From CAIOYC01 sp964243985 (lineage in GTDB: Bacteria > Pseudomonadota > Alphaproteobacteria > Caulobacterales > Caulobacteraceae), in contig CAXTHJ010000001.1 of NCBI GenBank assembly GCA_964243985.1, forward strand, positions 1-64,000: DNA of 64,000 bases, written 5' to 3'. Position 1 is the first letter of the stretch, and the number at the start of each line of letters is the position of its first letter. The translations under genes were made by a program, and so were the position numbers. This document shows positions 1-8,138 of the stretch, piece by piece. Below the pieces are notes generated by a model. It had not been told where the DNA came from, searched no databases, and was given only the letters and a program-made list of their open reading frames with translations.

Positions 1-1
1 G

Positions 2-529
<528 letters not shown>

Positions 530-538
530 GCGACAACC

Positions 539-637
539 TGTCATCCCGGACAGCCCATAAGGGCTGATCCGGGACCCAGACGGCTATGGTATGGCGTCTA
601 GGTCCCGGCTCTCCGCTCCGCTCCGGCCAGGATGACA
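539..637. repeat. Dispersed palindromic repeat, TGTCATCCCGG family, copy 1
   Basis: Between dnaK and dnaJ the sequence opens with tgtcatcccgg and closes with ccaggatgaca, with nested inverted segments around gatccgggac and ggtcccggc. It can fold into a long imperfect hairpin. A related element lies after rpsU (24997-25086). The position suggests a stable structure in the dnaK-dnaJ transcript that could attenuate or protect RNA; that role is inference. Confidence 0.6.
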
Positions 638-669
638 GCATTGGGTGAGCGAAGCGAGGTCAATGCCTG

Positions 670-1848
670 ATGGCGCAGCGCGACTATTATGAAATCCTAA
701 GCGTCGAGCGGACCTGCACCGAGGTCGAGCTGAAGGGCGCCTTCCGCAAGGCGGCGATGCAGCACCACCCGGACCGTAATCCCGGCGATCCGCAGGCCGA
801 GGTGCGGTTCAAGGAGTGCAACGAGGCGTACTCGATCCTTTCCGATCCGCAGAAGCGCGCCGCCTACGACCGCTTCGGTCATGCGGGCGTGCAGCAAGGC
901 GGCGGGGGCGGCGGCTTCCAGGGCGATCCGAGCGACATCTTCGGCTCGGTGTTCGGCGACGTCTTCGGCGAGATGTTCGGCGGCGGCCAGCAACGCCGCA
1001 ATGGGCCGGCTCGCGGCCAAGACCTTCGCTACGATCTGGAGATCACGCTGGAGCAAGCCTTCGCCGGCGCCGAAGTGGAGATTTCCGCCGCCACCACCCA
1101 GACTTGCGAAGTCTGTGACGGTTCCGGCGCCAAGCCCGGCACCCAGGCCACAACCTGCGCCACCTGCGCCGGGCAAGGACGGGTGCGAGCCAGCCAGGGC
1201 TTCTTCGCCATCGAGCGCACCTGCCCCCGCTGCGGCGGCGCAGGCCGCGTGATCACCGATCCTTGCCGCGCCTGTCATGGCCAGGGTCAGGTCCGCAAAG
1301 AACGCACCCTGCAGGTCCGCATCCCGGCCGGCGTCGATGACGGGGCTCGCATCCGTCTGTCCGGCGAGGGCGACGCGGGCGCGCGGGGCGGCGGCAAGGG
1401 CGACCTTTACATCTTCCTCTCGGTGAAGCCGCACGAGTTGTTCGAGCGGGACGGCCTGGACCTGCGCTGCCACGCCCCGGTGCCGATGTGGATGGCGGCC
1501 CTTGGCGGCGAGATCGAAGCGCCGTGCTTGGGCGCCAAGGCGGAGTGCGAGGGCGACTGCAAGGTCAAGGTCAAGGTGCCGGAAGGCGCGCAGACCGGCA
1601 AGTTCGTCCGCATCAAGGGTCACGGCATGCCGGCGCTCCGCGGCCGCGACAAGGGCGACCTGATCGTCGAGCTTTACGTGGAGACCCCCACCCACCTGAC
1701 CGGCCGCCAGAAGGAGCTGATGCAGCAACTGGCCGACACCTTCAGCGAGGGCGACAAACACCACCCCAGCCACGCCAAATTCTTCGGAAAAGCGCGGAAG
1801 TTCTGGGACGGCGTGGTGAGAAAGCCGGAGTCAGAAGCGCGCGTTTGA
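670..1848 (+). CDS. dnaJ: Chaperone DnaJ
   Basis: This 392-residue type I Hsp40 stimulates the DnaK ATPase and delivers unfolded clients. The J domain covers residues 1-70 with the catalytic HPD at 33-35. A Gly/Phe-rich linker runs to about 115. The zinc-finger domain has four CxxCxGxG repeats with cysteine pairs at 146/149, 163/166, 185/188 and 199/202. The C-terminal substrate-binding domains follow. Length and order match the family. The start MAQRDYYEIL aligns with the normal DnaJ N-terminus; the upstream purine stretch gcgaggt is a modest ribosome site. It is downstream of dnaK as is usual, so joint heat-shock expression is likely. Confidence 0.98.
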   Translation: MAQRDYYEILSVERTCTEVELKGAFRKAAMQHHPDRNPGDPQAEVRFKECNEAYSILSDPQKRAAYDRFGHAGVQQGGGGGGFQGDPSDIFGSVFGDVFGEMFGGGQQRRNGPARGQDLRYDLEITLEQAFAGAEVEISAATTQTCEVCDGSGAKPGTQATTCATCAGQGRVRASQGFFAIERTCPRCGGAGRVITDPCRACHGQGQVRKERTLQVRIPAGVDDGARIRLSGEGDAGARGGGKGDLYIFLSVKPHELFERDGLDLRCHAPVPMWMAALGGEIEAPCLGAKAECEGDCKVKVKVPEGAQTGKFVRIKGHGMPALRGRDKGDLIVELYVETPTHLTGRQKELMQQLADTFSEGDKHHPSHAKFFGKARKFWDGVVRKPESEARV

Positions 1849-1849
1849 T

Positions 1850-2006
1850 CCTTCTCCCCTTGCGGGAGAAGGTGTCAGCGAAGCTGACGGATGAGGGGTC
1901 GAACTACCTTATTCGATATTGAGAGAGCTGACGCACGTTTCGGAAACGCAGCGCGACCCCTCACCCGACCCCTTCGGGGCCACCCTCTCCCGCAGGGGGA
2001 GAGGGG
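1850..2006. repeat. Dispersed repeat, CCTTCTCCCC...GGGAGAGGG family, copy 1
   Basis: A roughly 157-base element fills the convergent gap after dnaJ. It begins ccttctccccttgcgggag, continues with gtgtcagcgaagctgacgga (itself an inverted repeat) and ends with ccctctcccgcagggggag. Closely related copies are at 37698-37840 and, more diverged, at 48505-48658. All sit between genes. The outer arms are themselves hairpins, so the element may act as a bidirectional terminator here. Confidence 0.75.
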
Positions 2007-2939
2007 TTAAAGGCTGAGCGCAACCTTCACCGTCGCCGGCCATGCGGCCACGTCGGTCCCATGCGTGGCGAACATGGCGACCGCCAGCCGGTCCATGCCG
2101 AAGGCGACGCAGCCGGTGTGCATCAGGTCGCCGTTGGCGCCATGCAGCCCCCACACCTCGCCGAAATGGTCCTGGTGGTAGTTGAAGCTCATGCAGGCGG
2201 TGGGCTTCTCTTGCGAGATCAACGGGATCAGCAGCTCGAACTTCAAAGATTGCTGCATCTGGCTGAAGGCCATCAGCTGTCCACCGCGCCCGAAGAAGGG
2301 ATCGTTGGCGAGGTCGACGGTGTAGGAGAGCCCCAGCTTATCGGCAATCCCCTTGGCGCGCTCGATCCAGTCCTCGCGGAAGGCTTGGATCTGCTCCGGC
2401 GTGCCGATGCAGACGTATTCGCGCATGCGGAAGGATTGTAGGCGGTCGATGTCCTTGGAAGGCTCCCGGCGGAAGCAGTCGCAGGCCACGTCGAACAGCC
2501 AGCCGTCGGCGGGAACCGCGCCCCGAGCAGCGGCGATGGGATAGACGGGATAGCAGCTGGCGGGTGTCAGGACGAGGTCGCCGGCGGCGAGGTCGTCGGT
2601 CCAGGGTGCGCCGTCGCCTTCCACAAAGCGGTTCACCGAACCCCGGATGTCCGCTTCCGAGCCTTGCAGGCAGCACATGCAGCCGAGCAGGTTCGGGAAA
2701 CTCTTCAGGTAGCCGGAGGTCTCGATCATCTTGCGGCTCATTACCGGCGGGAAGCGGAACACCTCGGCGCGGGGATGGCGGTAGCGGGTGATCAGCGCGG
2801 TGAGGGCGTCGACCACACCCTCATAAAGGCCGGTGCGTGCATAGACGCCGTCCGCGCCCATGGGGCGGAACAGGGTCTCTGCGAGGACGTCGAGGCGGTC
2901 TATGGGCTGGTCCAATACGGTCGCGGCGGCTGCGGTCAT
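2007..2939 (-). CDS. Amino acid:[carrier protein] ligase (truncated SerRS-like)
   Basis: This 310-residue protein resembles the class II aminoacyl-tRNA synthetase homologues of Bradyrhizobium and Agrobacterium that lack a tRNA-binding domain. Those enzymes activate glycine or alanine with ATP and load it on the phosphopantetheine of a neighbouring carrier protein. Motif 2 is visible as CFRREP with RMRE at 171-174 and motif 3 as FGMDR at 280-284. The three zinc ligands expected in the family are present as Cys129, Glu174 and Cys277, with the spacing of the characterised enzymes. The predicted partner carrier protein is encoded divergently at 4476, and the acyl-CoA dehydrogenase gene just upstream is read in the same direction, 15 bases away. 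The amino acid used cannot be read from sequence. Confidence 0.9.
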   Translation of the reverse strand: MTAAAATVLDQPIDRLDVLAETLFRPMGADGVYARTGLYEGVVDALTALITRYRHPRAEVFRFPPVMSRKMIETSGYLKSFPNLLGCMCCLQGSEADIRGSVNRFVEGDGAPWTDDLAAGDLVLTPASCYPVYPIAAARGAVPADGWLFDVACDCFRREPSKDIDRLQSFRMREYVCIGTPEQIQAFREDWIERAKGIADKLGLSYTVDLANDPFFGRGGQLMAFSQMQQSLKFELLIPLISQEKPTACMSFNYHQDHFGEVWGLHGANGDLMHTGCVAFGMDRLAVAMFATHGTDVAAWPATVKVALSL

Positions 2940-2954
2940 GAGCGGTCCTTCGGA

Positions 2955-4187
2955 TCAATCGTGCAAAGATTTGGGCGTGTCGGTTAAAAGCGCCGAAGTG
3001 CCGACGTTGGCCAGGATGCGGTCGTTGTTGATCATGATCGGGGCGGAGAGGATGTCGCGAAGGTGCCGGCCGAGGGTGAAGTCGCCATCGTTGCGGTAGC
3101 CGGAAAGCCCGCAGGCCCGCATGGCGCTCATCACCGCGGAGACGGCCAGTTCCGAGGCGTCCACCTTCAACAGCGTAATCGCCGTCTGGAAATCCATCGC
3201 CATCAGGGCGGTGGGGTTGTTCTCGATCGCCTCGTAGCGGGCGAGGGATGAGGTGACGAGAGCGCGAAGCTGGCGCAGGGACGCAGCGGCCTTGGTGAAG
3301 TGGGCGGCGCCGGGCGGCGTCTGCCCTTCCGCGCTGCGGGCGGCCTTGCGGGTGAACAGGCGCGCGCGCTCCACGGCGGCGGCGGCCGATCCGGCCCAGG
3401 CGGCGGACCAGAGCAGGTGCGCGGTCGGCGTCATAGTCTGGCTGTGAATGTCGGCGTAGGGGGTGGGCAGAACCTGCGCGTCGTGGCCGTGCGCCTTCAT
3501 GGCGAAGCCGGCGCTGCGGGTGCCGCGCATTCCCAGCGTCTCCCATTCCAGGGTGCGGGTCAGGGTGTAGTCGGCCTTCTCGAACACCACGAGCACTTGG
3601 TCAGAGGCTGCAGCGTCGGGCGCGCGGCGGGCGGTGGTGACGATCCCGTCTGCCTGCTCGCCATAGGACATGACGGTGGCCGCACGGGTCAGGGAGATCT
3701 GCGATCCGTCACGCTCGACGGGGGCGATGGAGGATCGAACGTCGCCGCCCCCCTGGCCCTCGGTGGTGGAGGAGGCGAGGAGGAGCTGGTCCCGCGTCAC
3801 CCGGCGGAGGAAATTCTGATGCCAAGGGCTGTCGGCGCAGTGGCGCACCACGCACGCCACCTTGATCTGGTGCATCCCGTAGATCATGGCGGTGGAGGCG
3901 CAGGCGCCGGCGAGGATGTAGCAAACCTCCGCGATCTCCGAAACGGTGGCGCCGAGGCCGCCGAACTGGACCGGGACCATAGCGCCGATCAGGCCGGCCG
4001 ATTTGGCGGCGTCGATGGCTTCCTGTGGAAAGCGGCCCCTGGCGTCGGCGTCCGCGGCGTGGGCGGCGGCGATGGCCGCCACTTCGTGCGCACGGGCCCT
4101 CAGGTCGATCTTCATCGGCAGGGCCAGGCTCTCGCTAAGATCGAACTTTGCGGTTCCACCTGACTTGCCAAGGTAATGAATGGTCAT
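2955..4187 (-). CDS. Acyl-CoA dehydrogenase-family flavoprotein linked to the carrier protein
   Basis: The protein has the acyl-CoA dehydrogenase fold: an N-terminal helical domain with FPQEAIDAAKSAGLIG, a beta domain with TTEGQGGGDVRSS and GMRGTRSAGF, and a C-terminal helical domain ending in GRHLRDILSAPIMI. It should bind FAD and oxidise an acyl or aminoacyl thioester; here the substrate may be carried on the carrier protein at 4476 and not on CoA, which is inference from context. The frame stays open to 4241. I prefer the ATG at 4187 because ggtgga lies just upstream; ATG at 4115 (MKIDLRARA) is another possible start. It is the first gene of a two-gene unit with the amino acid:carrier-protein ligase. 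Confidence 0.82.
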   Translation of the reverse strand: MTIHYLGKSGGTAKFDLSESLALPMKIDLRARAHEVAAIAAAHAADADARGRFPQEAIDAAKSAGLIGAMVPVQFGGLGATVSEIAEVCYILAGACASTAMIYGMHQIKVACVVRHCADSPWHQNFLRRVTRDQLLLASSTTEGQGGGDVRSSIAPVERDGSQISLTRAATVMSYGEQADGIVTTARRAPDAAASDQVLVVFEKADYTLTRTLEWETLGMRGTRSAGFAMKAHGHDAQVLPTPYADIHSQTMTPTAHLLWSAAWAGSAAAAVERARLFTRKAARSAEGQTPPGAAHFTKAAASLRQLRALVTSSLARYEAIENNPTALMAMDFQTAITLLKVDASELAVSAVMSAMRACGLSGYRNDGDFTLGRHLRDILSAPIMINNDRILANVGTSALLTDTPKSLHD

Positions 4188-4241
4188 TTGCCGATCCACC
4201 GGTCGAAACAAGGAATAAGTCCCTCTATCCCGATAAAGCAA

Positions 4242-4475
4242 TGTCTATGCCAAATAAACGGAGAAATCGCTAACGTTTATAACCGCAATTTAGTAACCTT
4301 AATGAAGGCTTTATCCGTTGTTATACTATGATTTAACGTAGTTAACGCTGCATTCATCCTTTAACACAGAAATAAATTTCAGTACAGATTTGGGTCAGTT
4401 GGGAACTCGTTTACCTGGGCGCGTTAAAAGGCTGCCTCAAATCGGTGCAATGCCCAGCTAAGCAGGATGACGTAA
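4242..4475. promoter_or_regulatory. AT-rich divergent control region with TTAAC-GTA-GTTAA palindrome
   Basis: This 234-base gap between the dehydrogenase and the carrier-protein gene is much richer in A and T than its surroundings. It holds an exact inverted repeat ttaac-gta-gttaa at 4333-4345, a TATACT hexamer at 4322-4327 and several further TTAA/TTAAC words. It most likely contains both divergent promoters and an operator. The TTAA words are reminiscent of CtrA sites but the spacing of five bases does not fit the usual seven. Confidence 0.5.
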
Positions 4476-4742
4476 ATGCAAGCGGTGCTTCATGACAAAG
4501 CCGCCTCGCGCATATCCGGCATCGTCGGACGCATGTTGGAAAAGCGCGGCGCGGCCAAGGCGGTGGACACGGCGCAGAACCTCCGCGACGCCGGGCTGAC
4601 CTCGCTGGACATGGTCAATTTGATGCTTGCGGTGGAAGGGGAGTTCGACATCTTCATCCCGCAAGAACAGATGACGCCGGAGAACTTCCGCAATATCGAG
4701 GCGATCCAAGCCCTGGTCGCCGGCCTCGTCACCAGCCATTAA
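4476..4742 (+). CDS. Acyl/peptidyl carrier protein, partner of the aminoacyl ligase
   Basis: This 88-residue protein has the carrier-protein four-helix pattern with the phosphopantetheine site DAGLTSLDMVNLM, the serine lying in LTSLDM at about residue 48. It resembles the carrier proteins encoded next to the amino acid:[carrier protein] ligases of Bradyrhizobium and Agrobacterium, which receive glycine or alanine. It is divergent from the ligase and dehydrogenase genes and is followed after 54 bases by an esterase gene. The ribosome site aagcagga stands nine bases before the ATG. It could in principle be a fatty-acid or polyketide carrier, but no synthase is nearby. Confidence 0.88.
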   Translation: MQAVLHDKAASRISGIVGRMLEKRGAAKAVDTAQNLRDAGLTSLDMVNLMLAVEGEFDIFIPQEQMTPENFRNIEAIQALVAGLVTSH

Positions 4743-4796
4743 GCGCGGTCGACGGCTCATCCGGGGCGGCGCGCGTGAAGGATCTTTGCTGAGCCC

Positions 4797-5723
4797 ATGC
4801 CCCTCGATCCCCGCGCCCAGCGGCTCCTGCACATGCTGTCTGTCTCGGCAGGCGTGGCCGAGCCGGAGACTGCCGACGACCGGCGGCGCGGCCTCGCCAG
4901 CCTGACTGCTAGCGTGGGCGGCGAAGCTCCGTACGTCGCGTCTGTGGAAGACATTTCCTTACCGGGCGCCGCGGGGCCGTTGATCCTTCGCCGGTATCAG
5001 CCAGAGGGCGAAGGCGTCGGCGCCATCCTGTTCCTGCACGGGGGCGGCTGGGTGGCGGGAAGCCTGGACACCCACGACGGCGTTTGCCGCCGCCTCGCCA
5101 ACGCCAGCGGCTGCCAGGTGTTCGCCTTGGATTACCGCCTCGCGCCCGAGCATCCGTTTCCGGCAGGGCTGGAAGATGGATTGACAGCGTTGCGTTGGTT
5201 GGCCGCCAACGCCGGAGCGTTCCAATTCGATCCGGCCAAGCTGGTGATGGGCGGCGATTCCGCCGGCGGAAATCTAGCCGCCGCCTGTCTCTTGGCGCGG
5301 GAAGACCACGACCCAAACATCGCCCTGCAACTGCTGATCTGCCCGATCCTCGATTTGGCGCGGGAGAGCGAGAGCCGTAGCGCTTTTGCGCAGGGTTATT
5401 TCCTGAGCCGCGCCACGATGGAGCGGGATCTCGCCGATTATCTGCCGCCGGAGACCGACCTTTTCGATCCGCGTGTGTCGCCCCTGCATGCCCCCGACCT
5501 CAGCGGCCTACCGCCGACACACATTCATGTGGCGGAGTTCGACCCGTTCCGCGACGAGGGCCTGGCTTACGCCGAGCGCCTAAACGCTGCGGGCGTGACG
5601 GTTTCAAGCCGCCAGCACGCCGGCATGATCCACTACTTTTACGCCATGCCTGGCGCGGTTCCGCATGCGGAGGCGGCGCTTCGGGACATCGGCGCGGCGG
5701 TGAAGGCGGCGTTGGCGGACTAG
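4797..5723 (+). CDS. Alpha/beta hydrolase, hormone-sensitive-lipase (family IV) type
   Basis: The 308-residue protein carries the oxyanion-hole motif HGGGW at 81-85 and the nucleophile elbow GDSAGG with Ser155. Asp249 in EFDPFRDEG and His279 in GMIHYF complete a plausible catalytic triad. Family members hydrolyse short acyl esters in the cytosol. Because it follows the carrier-protein gene in the same direction it may act as an off-loading or editing thioesterase or esterase for the module; this is inference. Its stop codon overlaps the stop of the convergent acyl-CoA synthetase gene by four bases. Confidence 0.88.
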   Translation: MPLDPRAQRLLHMLSVSAGVAEPETADDRRRGLASLTASVGGEAPYVASVEDISLPGAAGPLILRRYQPEGEGVGAILFLHGGGWVAGSLDTHDGVCRRLANASGCQVFALDYRLAPEHPFPAGLEDGLTALRWLAANAGAFQFDPAKLVMGGDSAGGNLAAACLLAREDHDPNIALQLLICPILDLARESESRSAFAQGYFLSRATMERDLADYLPPETDLFDPRVSPLHAPDLSGLPPTHIHVAEFDPFRDEGLAYAERLNAAGVTVSSRQHAGMIHYFYAMPGAVPHAEAALRDIGAAVKAALAD

Positions 5724-7540
5724 AGCCGCACCTTGCAGGCCTGTATCCGCTCGAACATGGCGAAATCCAACGGCGCATAAGCGCTTGCCGCCGCTTCCTC
5801 CACATAAAGGGTGTCCGCCACGCGGCAGGGATCAAAACCCTCCGCCGCCAAGTCCTGCTTCTTCTGCTTGAAGGTCTCCGTCGCGGCCAACTCGGTAGCG
5901 ATGCGGATGAAGACGGGGCGGGCGTAGGCGGGGAGGCGCGTCGCTAGTTCCCGGCGCAGGGCGACGAGGTCGAACCCATCTTCCACCACCAGCGCCGCCA
6001 TTCCGGCCTTGCCGTCCGCGCCAGGAACCTCGACGCCGTAGACATTGGCTTCGATCACGCGGGGGCAGGCGCACAGGGCGGCCGCCACTTCGCCGGTGGA
6101 GACGTTCTCCCCTTTCCAGCGGAAGGTGTCGCCCACCCGATCGACGAAATAGTAGAAGCCGCGCGCGTCCATCCGCATCAGATCGCCGGTGCGAAACCAG
6201 GCGTCGCCGGGCTCGAACACATGGCGAAGCACCTTCTTTTCGGTCTCGGCGGCGGCGGTGTAGCCCTCGAACCTAGCCGTCTCGCCCTGGGGCGAGGCGA
6301 TCTTGCCAAGGGCTTCGCCGGGCTCGCCACAGGGGCAGGGGATGCAGAAGCCGTCCTTATCACGCAGCGGCGCGCCCTTATCAGGATCGAACTTGACGAT
6401 GGCGGCGGGGAAGCGATGGGACAGGAATGGCGGGATACGGCCGATGGCGCCGGGCTCGCCCTCCACATTGTAGAGCGAGAAGTTGCCCTCTGTGGCGGCG
6501 TAGAACTCCAATATCTGCGGAATGGCGAACCGCTCCTGGAACGAGGTCCAGACGTCGGCGCGGAGACCGTTACCGCAGGCGAGGCGGAGGCGATGGCGCG
6601 TCTCGTCCGGATGCGGCGGCGCGTTCAAGAGGTAGCGACAAAGCTCGCCGATGTATTGAAAGAGGGTGCAGTCCCAGCGGCGGACATCGGACCAGAAGTC
6701 ACGCGCTGAGAACCTCTCCTTCAGCACCACGGAGCCGCCGTTCACGAGCACGCCGCCGATCGCCACCACGCCGCCAACGGAGTGGTACATGGGGAGGCAG
6801 TTGTAGAGCCGGTCCTCCGGCGTCGAGCCCATCATGCCGGCGAACCAGCCAGACCACATCAGCACCCGATGGTGGCTGACGTTGGCGGCCTTGGGCAGGC
6901 CCGTGGTGCCGGAGGTGTAGATCAGCAGCGCGCGGTCGGAGAGGGCGACCTTTGGGGCTTCATCTTCGGCCAGAGGCGCGGAGGAGAGGGCGTCCACCGC
7001 GAGGTCGATCCGCGCCCGGTCGGCGGTCGTCTCGCCGTGAACCCACACCTTGGCGTCGCCCGTTAGATGCCACTCCGCTCCGGTGAAGCGGTCCTCCAGC
7101 TCGGCGGCGACGATGATGTGCTTGGGCGCGGCGATGTTGATGCAATGGGCGAGGGAGGGGCCGGTGAGGTTGATGTTGAGAAGCGAGACCACCGCCCCCG
7201 TCCGTGTGATCCCGAGCCAGATGGCCAGGTACTCCGGCCGGTTCGGCATCATCAGCGCCACCGTGTCGCCGGGTTGCAGACCCTCCGCGAGGGCCCAGCG
7301 GGCGTATCGATGAACGCGAGCGGCGAGGCCTGTGTAGGTGAAGGTCTCGCGGTCGGAGACGAGGGCTGGCGCGTCGCCGAACTGGGCCGCGAGGTCGTCG
7401 ATCAATACGGGCAGGGTGTGGTTCGGCGCCGAGGTCAGGCGGCCGGTGGTCTCCAGCGCGCGGAGCCAAGTCCTGTTGACCGACTTGGACGGCTTCGCGT
7501 CGGAGAGCGCAGCGGTAGGATCGACGGTGACGAGGCCCAC
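5720..7540 (-). CDS. Long-chain acyl-CoA synthetase (FATP/very-long-chain type)
   Basis: This 606-residue enzyme belongs to the AMP-forming synthetases. The P-loop-like motif YTSGTTGLPK is at 208-217, FYAATEG occurs in the middle, and WFRTGDLMRMD with RVGDTFRWKGENVST forms the hinge. The overall pattern, including the C-terminal ETFKQKKQ segment with its lysines, fits the FATP-like long-chain or very-long-chain acyl-CoA synthetases and not 4-coumarate ligases. It would activate a free fatty acid to acyl-CoA at the inner membrane. It runs convergent to the esterase gene and may supply the acyl chemistry of the neighbouring modules, but that link is only positional. Confidence 0.88.
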   Translation of the reverse strand: MGLVTVDPTAALSDAKPSKSVNRTWLRALETTGRLTSAPNHTLPVLIDDLAAQFGDAPALVSDRETFTYTGLAARVHRYARWALAEGLQPGDTVALMMPNRPEYLAIWLGITRTGAVVSLLNINLTGPSLAHCINIAAPKHIIVAAELEDRFTGAEWHLTGDAKVWVHGETTADRARIDLAVDALSSAPLAEDEAPKVALSDRALLIYTSGTTGLPKAANVSHHRVLMWSGWFAGMMGSTPEDRLYNCLPMYHSVGGVVAIGGVLVNGGSVVLKERFSARDFWSDVRRWDCTLFQYIGELCRYLLNAPPHPDETRHRLRLACGNGLRADVWTSFQERFAIPQILEFYAATEGNFSLYNVEGEPGAIGRIPPFLSHRFPAAIVKFDPDKGAPLRDKDGFCIPCPCGEPGEALGKIASPQGETARFEGYTAAAETEKKVLRHVFEPGDAWFRTGDLMRMDARGFYYFVDRVGDTFRWKGENVSTGEVAAALCACPRVIEANVYGVEVPGADGKAGMAALVVEDGFDLVALRRELATRLPAYARPVFIRIATELAATETFKQKKQDLAAEGFDPCRVADTLYVEEAAASAYAPLDFAMFERIQACKVRL

Positions 7541-7604
7541 GCGCGGCTCCTGCCTGCTGATCCCAAAGCTCTACGCTGTAACCTTTTATAATCCGTATGC
7601 GCCG

Positions 7605-8135
7605 TCAGGTCCGCTCGAACAGCACCGTGGGCGAACCCTTGTACGTGGTGCGGGCGAATTCGCGGTAGCCGGCCCGCTCCGCCGCCTTGATGGAGGGGGC
7701 GTTCTCCGGGCTGATCATGCAGACGGTGCGCGCGCCCGCGCCGAACCGCGCCTCGCCCCACGCCAGCGCCGCCGCGATGGCTTCCGACGCATAGCCCTTG
7801 CCGTGAGCCCAGGGCATGAGGGCCCAGCCCATCTCCGGCGTATCGCCGAAGGTTGGATCAAGCTCTCGGCGGAAATCGGCGAGGCCCACCTCGCCCACGA
7901 AGCGGCCTGTGGCCTTCTCCCGGATCGCCCAGAAGCCGTAGCCCATGGCCGCCCAGTGGCCAACGTAGCGCAGGAGCCGGGTCCAGACCTCCTCCTCGGT
8001 GAACGACCGCCCGCCGATAAAGCGCACCACGTCCGGGTCCGCCCACATAGCGGCGCTCTCGGAGAAATCCTTCAGGCCGTGGCCGTGCAGGGTCAGGCGC
8101 TCGGTGACCAGCTCAGGGGCTTTGGCGATGCTCAT
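7605..8135 (-). CDS. GNAT acetyltransferase, RimJ/RimL type
   Basis: The 176-residue protein begins with LVTERLTL, the classical opening of the RimJ/RimL-like Acetyltransf_3 group. The acetyl-CoA-binding segment is around HGKGYASEAIAAAL, a version of the Q/RxxGxG/A motif, followed by SPENAPSIKAAERAGY. Such enzymes acetylate protein N-termini, amines or small molecules; the target cannot be told. The gene begins three bases after the stop of the ThDP enzyme gene read in the same direction, so both probably share a transcript. Confidence 0.9.
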   Translation of the reverse strand: MSIAKAPELVTERLTLHGHGLKDFSESAAMWADPDVVRFIGGRSFTEEEVWTRLLRYVGHWAAMGYGFWAIREKATGRFVGEVGLADFRRELDPTFGDTPEMGWALMPWAHGKGYASEAIAAALAWGEARFGAGARTVCMISPENAPSIKAAERAGYREFARTTYKGSPTVLFERT

Positions 8136-8138
8136 GCG

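Noticed and set aside
4333..4345. CtrA binding site
   Set aside because: The two TTAA words are five bases apart and not seven. It is kept only as a palindrome of unknown factor.
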